64,000 nucleotides of DNA. Source: Macrolepiota albuminosa (Eukaryota > Basidiomycota > Agaricomycetes > Agaricales > Agaricaceae). The position numbers and the translations under genes were made by a program. The notes beneath the pieces were generated by a model, which saw nothing but the letters and a program-made list of their open reading frames with translations, made no database searches and was not told the DNA's origin. Location of the stretch: NCBI GenBank assembly GCA_027475525.1, contig JAMWFC010000023.1:1-64000 (forward strand), given 5' to 3'. Shown in pieces: positions 16,072 through 25,930 of the stretch (the first letter of the stretch is position 1; every line of letters begins with the position of its first letter).

Positions 16072-17242
16072 ATGACTCGTCGTCCTACTGTTTACGATCT
16101 CTCGAGTCTTCGCCTATACCCTGATGGTTCCCGCGTTCTGCAGAGTGCTTCTCAGAACCAGAAGCTGCGGTATGCAGCTGGGACAGTACAGGATTCTCGA
16201 GGTAATTGGTTTGCGCGCAACGCTGCTGGATCAGGAGCTGTTGGGAGGTATAGAAAAGTGAAGGTGGTAAAGGAGGAGAAGGAAAAGTACGAGGAGCCAG
16301 GGGACGATGTATTTGAGGGAGAGGAGGACGAGCTATTTAAGCGCAAAACAAGGGGACGACAGGAAGGACGAAGACCTGACTTGCGACCCACAAAACGCCA
16401 GAAGTTCTTTCGAGACTTTGATTTTCTTACACCTGCAGCTGCAGATGGTTCTGAGCTTACACATGCACTTCCTTCTTCTGTAATTCTATCCTTGTCATCT
16501 AGTGGTAATTTTCGAATTTATATGTCCCTCTAGGACCTACTCAAATCTATACACTATTTTGCGAGCTCGTACTATCACGAGCGGGGGCAGTTATTCAATG
16601 CTTCAAAAGAGTATCGTCGGAGGAAGAAGCAGAAGAGACTAAAAAGACTTCAGCGACAGAAAAAGGTTGAGCCAGATCGCGAAGGTTCTGGGGAATCGGA
16701 TGAGGATTCTGAACAAGACGAAGCAAACCGACCTGGTAGGAAAAAGGGGGTAAGTGAAGTAGTTCATCGAAAGGACATGTATAAGGTGTTGGATGGCTCT
16801 GCGCTGATGGCGATAGGTATGTGTTGAGTTCAGTCTTGTGTAATTTGTTAATATGCCTTAATTGTAATTTCATTCGAAAGGAATGCTGATGCAGGAGTAT
16901 GTTTCGCGCACGCTAGAGGTCCGAATTCCTGACGGATGGGAAGAGATGATACGTAATGCTTACAGCGACGAAGAGGCTACGACTGAAGATGGTGAGTCGA
17001 ATGTTGACAATCACTTTGCTTTACCGAGGATATCTGTTCAAGGGGACCCGGAAGCCGAATTAACGGATGACAATTCAAAGGACAATGTTGAAAACGACCG
17101 CGAGTCTCAGGAAGATGAAAGCGGAGGCGATAGTGATGGTGACGAAAGTCATAGGACGATGAGATTGAGGTCCAGCAGGACAGTGATGAGAGCGAGGAGT
17201 AAGCTTGAGACTAGGCGCATGTCGCTGCGACATCGATCATGA
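16072..17242 (+). CDS. conserved hypothetical nuclear-type protein
   Basis: Three exons (16072-16479, 16534-16816 and 16881-17242) join in frame to 350 residues. The N-terminal part is basic/acidic with a KKXXR-type cluster (PTKRQKFFRDFDF). The middle contains a conserved-looking helical block, DLLKSIHYFASSYYHERGQL, followed by a run of Lys/Arg and then ALMAIGMLMQEYVSRTL. The C-terminus is acidic and serine-rich and ends in an Arg-rich tail. The pattern suggests a nuclear, nucleic-acid- or chromatin-associated protein. A distant relation to RNA polymerase I initiation factors of the Rrn9 type crossed my mind, but I cannot support it. It converges with the uL13m gene with only 43 bp between stops. 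Confidence 0.7.
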
Positions 17243-17285
17243 CCTTTTTTGTTAGCAATTAGTATTATATGTATACTCTACGACA

Positions 17286-17966
17286 TCATGATTGTTTTGT
17301 TGTCCCCTTCTTCCAATTTTCCTGCAAAGTCTGAGTTGTCGTGATCCGCGTAGGGTCATAATCGGGCGGTAGCGTGCCGTCGTCCCAGCTTTTCAGGATA
17401 TTTGCACCTTGTACACCCATATGGATACCAGGGAAGATCCGAAGGCGTTCCAAACGACGATCACGCAGCTTGTTTTTCGGTAACATACCAGAGACAGCAT
17501 GCCGAATGATCTGCAAGAGGAATTCAGTCGACGAGAAAGACAGCCGTCACGAAAGACACTCACTTCGTCCGGCTTCCGCTCCATCATATGCTTGTACGGC
17601 GTCTCTTTGAGTCCTCCAGGGTACATGGTATGCTTGCGGTAAAGAAGTTGTTGTTCTTTCTTGCCAGTGACCTTGATTTTTCGCGAGTTTGTAACAATGA
17701 CATAGTCTCCACAGTCGACTGTGCGAAGTACGTCAGCAATGACTTATAGCACAGTAGGTGATAGTGTACCGCTGGGGTCGTAAATGGGTTTGTGCTTTCC
17801 CATTAGTACGAGCGCGATACGCTCAGCTAGTTTTCCGAGAATGCGGTCCGAAGCATCGACGTGGTGCCACACTCGCGCATATGCAAGGGCAGTCTAAGCA
17901 AGAGTCATGAGGATACAGGCGACTTGTACGTATAAGAGGACATACATTGCCGATAACTTGAGACAT
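17286..17966 (-). CDS. MRPL23: mitochondrial ribosomal protein uL13m
   Basis: This is a component of the mitochondrial large ribosomal subunit. Four exons (17966-17946, 17893-17770, 17718-17564 and 17510-17286) give 174 residues. The first exon is only 21 nt. The protein begins [21 protein letters not shown], close to yeast Mrpl23, which also has no long cleavable presequence. Family motifs include [30 protein letters not shown] and [18 protein letters not shown], then a segment ending [16 protein letters not shown]. The C-terminal [10 protein letters not shown]...[10 protein letters not shown] extension is fungal-type. Confidence 0.93.
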
Positions 17967-18389
17967 TATGTCGAGCTCGCTATGATTGACAATGAGCAGA
18001 CCAAAAAAGTTGTTGCAGGGGATCCTTTGGGTAATTACTTCCCACGGTCAGTCAGCTGGAGCCTGGAAACCTATTACACACTCTTAACTTTAACACAACT
18101 GTACTCATTCTGTAGGCGTGGATGCATTTCGGATGAATCTCAGTTCTAAAACTCATTTGACACAAGGGTGTACCGATTATCCAAGTTGAATTCCAGGATG
18201 GTCGATTCGGAGATTGAATAGACAGTGAGTGAAATCCGGTATCAACGACTACATAAAGCCCATTTACCGGTACCTTAGACAATGTGAGCAAAGCCCAAGA
18301 GCACAATAAGTAAGGTGTTTCAATATGGCACGAACGTATATTACTCACCCTCAGTCCGATAATAAACGACTGAGGGTTCTATCCTACGA

Positions 18390-18690
18390 GTGTGGAAATG
18401 TAAATAGACGAACGGTGCGAGAGGCCTTTGTCCGAGTGCCACGAGAGCAATACAATATTCTTGCGACGCTTCGCAACGTGACTTTGGCCGAATAAATGTC
18501 ATTTACGATAAAAGAGCAGTTCGAACGAACTCTTTTTGTAAGGACTTCTGCAATAGGGGATGTCGAATGATAAAGGTCCTCAGCATGAACGACGAATGTG
18601 ACATGGATTATTGTTTTCTGTAGCACGCTTCTCGTCACATTGCGCCACAGTACACACGGTGGTACAGAACAAGACACGACGTATCACCTT
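18390..18690. repeat. dispersed repeat, copy 1 (eroded)
   Basis: This stretch resembles 59600-59870. Shared blocks include a core with TACGATAAAAGAG and AACGAAC followed by CTTTTT near 18500-18530, and TTCTGTAGCAC near 18618 followed by CGGTGGTACA. Minus-strand frames of both copies also align (KRVR..SFIV.DI). I read it as remnants of one element or gene fragment; its class is unknown. Confidence 0.55.
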
Positions 18691-18835
18691 TGCTCGCCAA
18701 ATGTGCCTCGTAAAGCCTGATTCATAGTACAAGAAACCAAATTTCCAGAAAATTACGATTCGAATATATAAAACTAACATAACACTACACACCATCCAAC
18801 AAGAAGAAGAAGAGCGCATCCCCATCCCAATGCCA

Positions 18836-20610
18836 TCACCTAACCTCCAAAGGCGGCACCCACTCAGGAATATCATCCCACTCAAACCTCACACTCTCAA
18901 ACGCACGCCTAACCGCCTCAGGAACGCGCGATGCATAATCCGGAGGGAGCAATAGATCATACGGCGTCAGGCCTTTCTGATACAATGACCTCGCGCTGCC
19001 GAAATCGGGCGCGCCTGCGCCTGCGCCTGTGCCTGTGGTGGCGGTGGCGGAGGGTGTCGGGTTGGAGAGGGAGGTGGACGGGGAGGCCATTGGGAAGGCG
19101 GAGAGAGGGGGTTGGGAAGTACTTTGTTGCATTGGGAACGCGGAGGCGTTGGAAGACCCTCCGGGCGCGAAAGGCGATGGGACGGCGGTGGTGGTGGAGG
19201 CGAATGGATTTGTATTTGGGTTTGTGTTCGGGTTCGGGTTCGAGGGTGCGTTGGTCGATGCTGAGCCGAATGTGGTGGGACCCTGTGTGAGTGCGTTGAA
19301 GGTGGGTGCTGTGGTGTTGGAGTTGGGGTTGCCGAATGCTGAAGGTGCTGATGCGCCGAAGGAGGATGGGGCACCGAACGCGGACGCGGGGGCAGGGTTG
19401 CCGAAAGATGAAGTGGCTGGGGCTGGATTCCCAAATGCTGAAACGGCAGGCGCTGGGTTGCCAAATGCTGAGGTGGCTGGAGCTGGGTTTCCAAAAGCTG
19501 AAGTGGCAGGCGCTGTGTTCCCAAACGCAGACGTCGGCTGATTAGGCGGTGGCGCGCCGAAAGTACCTTGTCCGAAGACTGAAGTTACCGCGCCTGCACC
19601 GAATGCGGAAGGTTGGCCTGAAAATGCAGAAAAGGCTCCACCTCCACCACTACTGCCGCCGAATGCCCCACTAGCGGGCTTGATGACTGACGATTGAGCA
19701 GCCTGGCCGAAAGCAGAGGTCTGGCCAAACGTGGATGGTTGGCCAAAAGCAGACGTAGGCTGGGTCGCAGGTTGCCCGAATGCCGAGGGCTGTGCGAAAG
19801 CTGATGTGCTCGACCCCGGAGCGGAAGGTTGCCCGAAAGTAGATGTCCCGAAGGCGGATGGTGCAGCTGCCGGCTTTGAGAACGCTGAAGCTGGGTTATT
19901 GCTGCCGCCAAAAGCGGACGTCGTGTTGGCAGCATTCTGCGCGAACGCGGAGGTTGGTGTAGGTGCTCCGAAGATGGATGAGGAGGAGGACGGGGCGTTG
20001 GGTAGGGTGCCCGTAGCTGCTCCTGTTTGAACCACGACAGATACACACTGGTTCACGGCGGTTTGGTAGGCTTGGTTCAGATTGGTGCGTGCGTTCTTAT
20101 CATGCGTTCAGAGATATATTCAGTGCTGGAATGATAATCGCTCACCTCGTAGACTTGCTCTGCGGCGGAGATCTTCTGGCTCTCATACGCAGGCTAAAAA
20201 GGACAGTTAGAGGGTTTAAAATATGATTGTCTACACTGACGTATAATTCTGCTTTTCCTTCTTGTTTACTGATGAATGCCTGGTATCGTAGCTCTTCTGG
20301 CGACGTGTCCAAGCCACCCAGTAGATTGGGTTCATGTTTTGCAGGACCAAAAGTTGATAATGGCCATAATGGCTTGTCCTTTTGTGGGGTAAGATCGCTG
20401 GCAATGCTTTCCTCTCTAATATCTCGTCAGACAATGAAACAAATACACAAGATGGCTAACGTGAATGGTGGTTTGACGACAGAGTCTCCTGTCAAACAAC
20501 TGAGTGACTGGTCAAGTCAGATTAATATGGACCGTACCTGCTATATCATGAGAATTGCGGCATTTCGACCCAAATCTGCAGGTCCCGCGTAAGAAAAACT
20601 GGCAGATGGC
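18836..20610 (-). CDS. NUP42: NUP42/Amo1-like nucleoporin with CCCH finger and FG repeats
   Basis: This cytoplasmic-side nucleoporin is related to yeast Nup42, fission yeast Amo1 and human NUPL2. Relatives bind the mRNA-export factor Gle1 through the C-terminus. Exons read 20610-20538, 20488-20461, 20415-20241, 20193-20146 and 20095-18836, in frame, about 527 residues. The first encodes a C3H1 zinc finger with spacing C-x7-C-x5-C-x3-H (CQFFLRGTCRFGSKCRNSH). A helical linker (LDTSPEELRYQAFISKQEGKAELY) follows, then about 300 residues of FG-rich repeats, mostly SAFG and related units. The C-terminal end has YQKGLTPYDLLLPPDYASRVPEAVRRAFES, as expected for a Gle1-binding tail. The start codon is not settled. 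A minimal ATG-only first exon near 20660 is possible, because stops lie immediately upstream of 20610. Confidence 0.85.
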
Positions 20611-20678
20611 CTAAGACTAACCGTCAGTACGCTTGAAATGCATAAATGACGAAAAGGTTGACCATAGAGAACGAACTG

Positions 20679-20686
20679 CACGTGAC
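20679..20686. promoter_or_regulatory. RTCACGTG-type E-box between NUP42 and TAF4
   Basis: CACGTGAC (GTCACGTG on the minus strand) sits in the ~100 bp between the two divergent genes. A shared bidirectional promoter element is plausible; motif evidence only. Confidence 0.35.
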
Positions 20687-20715
20687 CTTCTCACTCCTTG
20701 GAAACACTTTCAGTG

Positions 20716-22229
20716 ATGAAGACTGAATCTGAATCGTCAACGCCCGTCCCAACGCCGGCGCCGACATACACAACCCCGCAGTGGTCAACGACGTCGCGTA
20801 CGGTCGTTGTCTTGTTCTCAATCTCGTACTGACTGGCTTGTTATATAGAAATACCCATTGATCCCGCTTTGCAGCAACAGACTGCACATGCGACGTAAAT
20901 CAGTCATTTTCGCATCCATAAACTATTGTTGAGTCTGAAATATAGGACTACGCCTTACCAGCACTATCAGTATGCAACCCATTACCCTCAGGCGACGTAC
21001 AACTATGGCGCCTACGCCGCTGCAGCTGCGCAGCAGGCACAAGCTGCTGCTACTGCCCAAGCCAACACGACAACACCGGCCGTGCAGCGCCCAATAGCCC
21101 CTGTATCAGCCGCAGCGAGCTCCAGTATAGATACGAGAGATATATCTGAGCTCAACGACGCTCTAGGCAGCGCTGGCGTCGATCTACGGGTTTGTCATGC
21201 ATCTTTCTCTTTCTGTTTCTTATTTAATCAAAATTATACCAGGCAGAAGAAGAAACACTCCAACGAAGCCACGAACAACAACCTACCTATCGATCATTCG
21301 AAGACCGTTCACGAAAGCAACCCGCGACGCCCTCGTTCGACACACGCATCCTCGGCAGCACCATGCGCACCATCGGCACACAACACAAAATCACGAAAAT
21401 CCCAGACGACGCGACGAACTACATGGCGCTTGCGCTGCGTGCACGGCTGCAGGACCTCGTGACGGCCATGATCACCGCCTCGCACCACCGCAACGACACC
21501 CAGTTCGACCGCCCGGCGTCGTTGTACGCCGACAACTCGCCCATGTGGAGCATCGTCGTGCGGAGCGACGTCGCGAAGCAGTTGGCCGCGCTGGAGAAGG
21601 TCGAGCGCGAGGAAGAGACCAAGATCCGGAGAGAGAGGAAGGAGAGGCAGGATATGGCTGCTGCCCATGCTGCTGCGCTCGCTGCGCAGGCGAACGGGTC
21701 TGCGAACCCGCTCTCGGCGGATGGGTTCGACGATCTAGAGGGCGGTGTGAAGAAGAAGAGGAAGAAGGAAGGCCCTGGTGTCACGGCGAGGAATATGTCG
21801 GAGGATGTCAGGAAGAAGATGTCGAATGCTGTTGCGACGCAGGCGGCGGGGTTGGGCGGGCGGTATGCGTGGATGAATGCATCCAACGCCGCAGCTGCTA
21901 CTCCGACAAAGACCAAGGTCACTCTTCCGACCATCACTAGTACTAATACCACCACCATGACTGCTCCCGCGACGACCTCGCCTAATCCAGGTGGAACTGC
22001 GGCTTCACCTGTGACGACGACAACGCCTGTGGCTGCGTCTGCGTCTGCGTCTACGGCGACAAGTTCTTGGGCACGCCCGTATGTCTCGACGAAAAAATCG
22101 ACAACACCGACGGCTGCCCTGGACGAGGACGATAATCGGACTTTAGTTACGATGCGAGACGCAATGTTCGTTATTGAGAAGGAACGCGGTCATGGAGGTG
22201 GAAGAGGCGCTGTTCGTGGTTGGTCGTGA
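20716..22229 (+). CDS. TAF4: TAF4, transcription initiation factor TFIID subunit 4
   Basis: TAF4 is a core TFIID subunit with a histone-like fold, partnering TAF12. The main exon (21243-22229, 329 codons) carries the conserved TAF4 C-terminal domain. It begins with ILGSTMRTIGTQHKI, continues through DATNYMALALRARLQDLVTAM, and has DVAKQLAALEKVEREEETKIRRERKER. It closes with VTMRDAMFVIEKERGHGGGR, the family's usual end. Before it, an exon ending at 21189 encodes Ala/Gln-rich sequence and DISELNDALGSAGVDLR, joined across a 53-bp intron. The 5' end is less sure. A Met at 20716 begins a Thr/Pro-rich exon, and a small exon near 20876-20895 may link it to the exon at about 20946, but the phase of the first junction is unresolved. 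The gene is head to head with NUP42. Its 3' part is partly duplicated downstream. Confidence 0.88.
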
Positions 22230-22379
22230 TTTTTATCATTTTTGATGTTATGTACTGTGTGGAATATCTCACTCTCACAGACGATAGTCTGTGCAACTTC
22301 CTCAATTCAAAAAGGCGATTCGATCATTAGTGATATCTGAATAATGAAGAGGTTTGTGGCTAGTACTACCTTGGTGGGT

Positions 22380-22800
22380 TTAAGACATTGTACAAAGTGC
22401 TGCCATGACAACCTCGCTTCACCCGGCGGAACTACGGCTTCCCCTGGGACGAAAATGCCTGTGGGTGGGATTGTGTTTATGGCGACAAGTTCTTGGGCAT
22501 GGCCGTATATCTCGACGAAAAAGTCAACAACACCGATGGCTGCCCTGAACTAGGACGATACTAGGACTTTGGTAACAATGCAAAATGCAATGTTTGTCAT
22601 TGAGAAACACCGTGTGGTTGGTCGTGATTCCTGTCATCTTTTGATGTTATGTGAGACGATTGTTGCAACTCGTCATTTCAAGATAGAAACGACTCAGTCA
22701 CTACTTACAAATTTGGTGGCTAATGGCCACCACAAGGAAGATTCAAATGACAGGAAGTTGATCACTGCATCATCCATTTTTTCAAAACATGCCATTGGTA
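22380..22800 (+). pseudogene. degenerate tandem copy of the TAF4 3' end
   Basis: The segment repeats TAF4 from about 21976 onward, offset by roughly 436 bp. The tracts TTCTTGGGC, GTATATCTCGACGAAAAA and ATGCAATGTTTGTCATTGAGAA match the TAF4 C-terminal coding region, with many substitutions. A stop (TAG) interrupts after AALN. Similarity seems to continue weakly into the 3' UTR. It is a broken partial duplication with no start of its own. Confidence 0.75.
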
Positions 22801-22849
22801 TTTATTTAACAAAACAATTACAAGAGATACAAGAGAATGTCCTCACTAA

Positions 22850-25800
22850 TCAGTTACGCAAGTTCACTTTATTCAGTTTATCAAGCACGCGCCTCTGCAC
22901 CAAAGCATCCTCCATGCGTCTCAGACCTCCAAATGGTGGCATCGACTCCGTGAGGGTTATGATGGGAGCGGTAGGCATCATGAAGAATTCATGCATTGCA
23001 TCAAATTCAAATTCATCCCCCTTGGCGAGCTTCTCGAAGACCTTCTTGCACATTTCCTCATTGTCCGTAGCAGGATATGCAAATATGCCACCGATCATGC
23101 TATGATAACCTTTCCGGTTGGGATCATATCTGTTTTCCAGTTTATCCAGTGCGTTTAGGGTATCAATGTGGATATTTGGGTGATATATATCCTTCTGATT
23201 CATCTGCAACTTCTGTCAGAAAAAGCAGCTCAAAAGTTAAAATTTGCATGACATACATTTTTCCAAAATTTGGAGGGGTCAACGCTCTTGATTGCCCGCT
23301 TCAAGGCATCTCTAGCTGTCAATGCATTTCCATTTTCTCTGAACTTGATCTGCACGGCCACAGTGATCAATCCACCTCCCTCGAGTTCGAGTCGCAACAT
23401 CAAATCTGGCCCGCAAGATTTATGGGGAAACAGAAATGGAGCATTCACTTGAAAGTTCAACCACAGAAGATCGTCTGCAGGTGTGGTAGAAGTGTAACCA
23501 AGAATATTCGACGGTGATGAAGTGCGTTCCATCACATATCCATAAGATCCGTCCACCTTGTTGTCAAATGGAAATACAACTGGAGCGACTCTGAACGTTT
23601 GACTAGAGTCAATCCAGCAGGATACAAGTCTTGCCCTTTTGTTCTCAAGCTGTTCTGGTTTTCCAAGGTTGCGAGCAAATCTGAAGTAATCGGAGAGAGG
23701 TGTGAACTGCCGGAAGATATGTGCTAAACAAATAGCTGTATATCGCTCTAAGCCATTATCATCTGGTGAATTCTGCTTGATGCGCTGCAAGAAATATTGG
23801 TGCCTTGAAGCCCAATGAGAACTGATCCATGTATCTGCTGCAAGGTATGCAAGAGGTTCATCAAAAGTAGCAGAGAATTCTTTGCCATCAGGATATCGAG
23901 CAAAGCCACACTCGACCAGTTTGCTATCAACTAGACCTTCACCATTGGTCTCAAAATCAGTGCGTCCACGTAATAATCGGTAGTTTACTAATCCTTGAAT
24001 TGATGTCATCAGGCCATTCCGAGTTTGTCCATCCAATGCAGCAGCTGTAAACAACCTGATTAGATGAAACCTGAGCATACTATAAGCCAAAGGATTCATT
24101 CACCTTTTTCAAGGTCAAAAGAGGCTGGTGGCCTAGTTGTTAATTCAGGCATCTGGTCTTCAAGTTGTTCCCACACTGTTCCATCTGTTGGAAGAAAATT
24201 TGTGATGGCTTGAATATAGGACGTAAGGAGCTGGTGACAGTACTGAAAATCGTGGATGATGAGGCATTGAACAAATGAAGCAATGAATCGTGGCCTGTTA
24301 CAAGATTAGATAAAATATTACTTAATCAAGACAACATACCTGCCAATAAGCCAATATCTAGCACGTCTGGAAAGTTCCTTCCCAATAGGACTATTTAAGT
24401 ACCATGAAGGAAGGTAGTAATTCAGATATTTATTGATCTGTTCATCTTTGTAGATGAATGAACCTGTGCCAGTGATTGCACGGTCAATGTGTCCATAGTG
24501 CTTAACAGCTTCTTGTATATGTTGGATATTTAAGGATGTTCCTGTGATTACAAAGTGCATGCCGATTGACCAAACCTGCAACAATGCACGCAAAACAGGT
24601 CGTGCTTCCCTTCCAAAATAGCCACCACGAAAGGCATCTGGAAACAAACTGGCAGCAATTTGCACCTCATCTATAACACAGAATATAGGAACCTGATCAT
24701 CACCAAATGGTGACCGTTCAGGAACCAAAGCATCAAGAAACAGTCTACATTCTCCGAGGATTGTTTCAGAATAAGAAGTTAGTGAAGTATCCGTTGGCAT
24801 GTAACAGAGAAGAGTAGTCAACTGCAGAAACAGATCAGGACAACCTGGATGCCCTAGCAGCCGACAATCCAGCTGCAAAAAAAGCCAGATCCTCTTGAGC
24901 TCAGCAAGTGTAGTGATCTTCCCCAGATCTTCATATGCTGTTAATAAGGACTGTAAAACGAAGTGACGAGCAACCATGACCGCTACAAAGCATCTCTCTG
25001 CACATGCCTCATTTTTCCAATCTGAGGTTTGGTCGTCGAAATGCCTGACAAGCCCACATGCCTGAAGATACCCATGAGAAGTCGGAGCAAGCACCTTTTC
25101 AAGGTCTGCTGAACCACATTCACTGATGTCTCTGTTGCAAGTGAAGTAAAAGCCCCATTCCTTGCAGAGACCCTCCAGTGCAAGCCTGGTCTTCCCTGCC
25201 CCGGCAGTATTGAATAAGACTCTGTTTACATTGAGATCAATATAGCCATCCTGCAGAAACACAAGGAAGATACTTTATGAATGTTTGAGGCCATCAACTG
25301 TTGGTCCTTTGGGAAAAACACTCTCAATTCTCTTTTCCCGTAAAGCCAGCTCTTCAATGGCAATTGTATTTCCCTCTGAGACATCCCCAAGCCGATGCAG
25401 GAGTAGTGATGGCTTGCGATCAATGGTGGGAATTTGGAGATTTTCAAGATGTCCGGCAACACCAGTGTCTGCTGTAGATGAGCGCCAATGATTAATGAGC
25501 TTGGTATCCCCCTTAAGGATTTGACATATGCGAATGTATGTGAGATCCATTAAATTCTTGAATTGTTCAGAGCGACCGAGTGAAGTCATAGCAGTCGAGG
25601 CAGAGCCCAGTCTCAACGTGCATTGATCTGATGAAAAATAAATGTCAGATGATATGGCAACAAACAGGAGAAGAATCAGGACCTGCTTTTCTCAGAAAAC
25701 CTTGAACTTCGCGAGTGTTCCGCTGGAGGTGAGCCTGCATGGCCGATGATATCGATGCCAACTGATTGTGCATCGGTCTTTCAACTTCCCATGACAACAC

Positions 25801-25866
25801 ACTGACCATGTCCAAACAAGACCATCGTGCAATAAAGGCAACCTTTTCCATCCACGTGCAGAGCAC
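22850..25866 (-). CDS. Crinkler-like P-loop NTPase/REase protein (copy A)
   Basis: This belongs to the Crinkler (CRN/CR-type) architecture, a P-loop NTPase followed by a restriction-endonuclease-fold domain. It is known from oomycete effectors and is widespread in free-living fungi, where its role is largely unknown. Likely exons include 25866-25683, 25627-~25315, 25250-24340 and 24294 onward, then small exons near 24.1 kb, 24060-23240 and 23209-22850. Walker A (AGAGKTR) lies near 25200 and is followed by EGLCKEWGFYFTC. Walker B (FCVIDEVQ) lies near 24670. The C-terminal part has GPDLMLRL, 8 residues, then TVAVQIKF (about 23340-23420), matching a PD-(D/E)xK nuclease core with its lysine. No secretion signal is visible, so an intracellular role is as likely as an effector role. 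The frame looks intact apart from an uncertain intron near 25.3 kb. It lies head to head with copy B, about 65 bp apart. Confidence 0.75.
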
Positions 25867-25930
25867 ACGTCAGTGTGAGACGTGGCTAAAACGTCGTTTT
25901 AAGCCCATTACTTTCTCTTTGACTTGTACG

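Noticed and set aside
19300..19550. Minisatellite near 19.4 kb
   Set aside because: The short-period repetition is explained by codons of the FG repeats.
18931..20030. Long frames on both strands across the FG-repeat part of NUP42
   Set aside because: They are by-products of GC-rich periodic codons. The minus-strand FG frame continues through properly phased exons.
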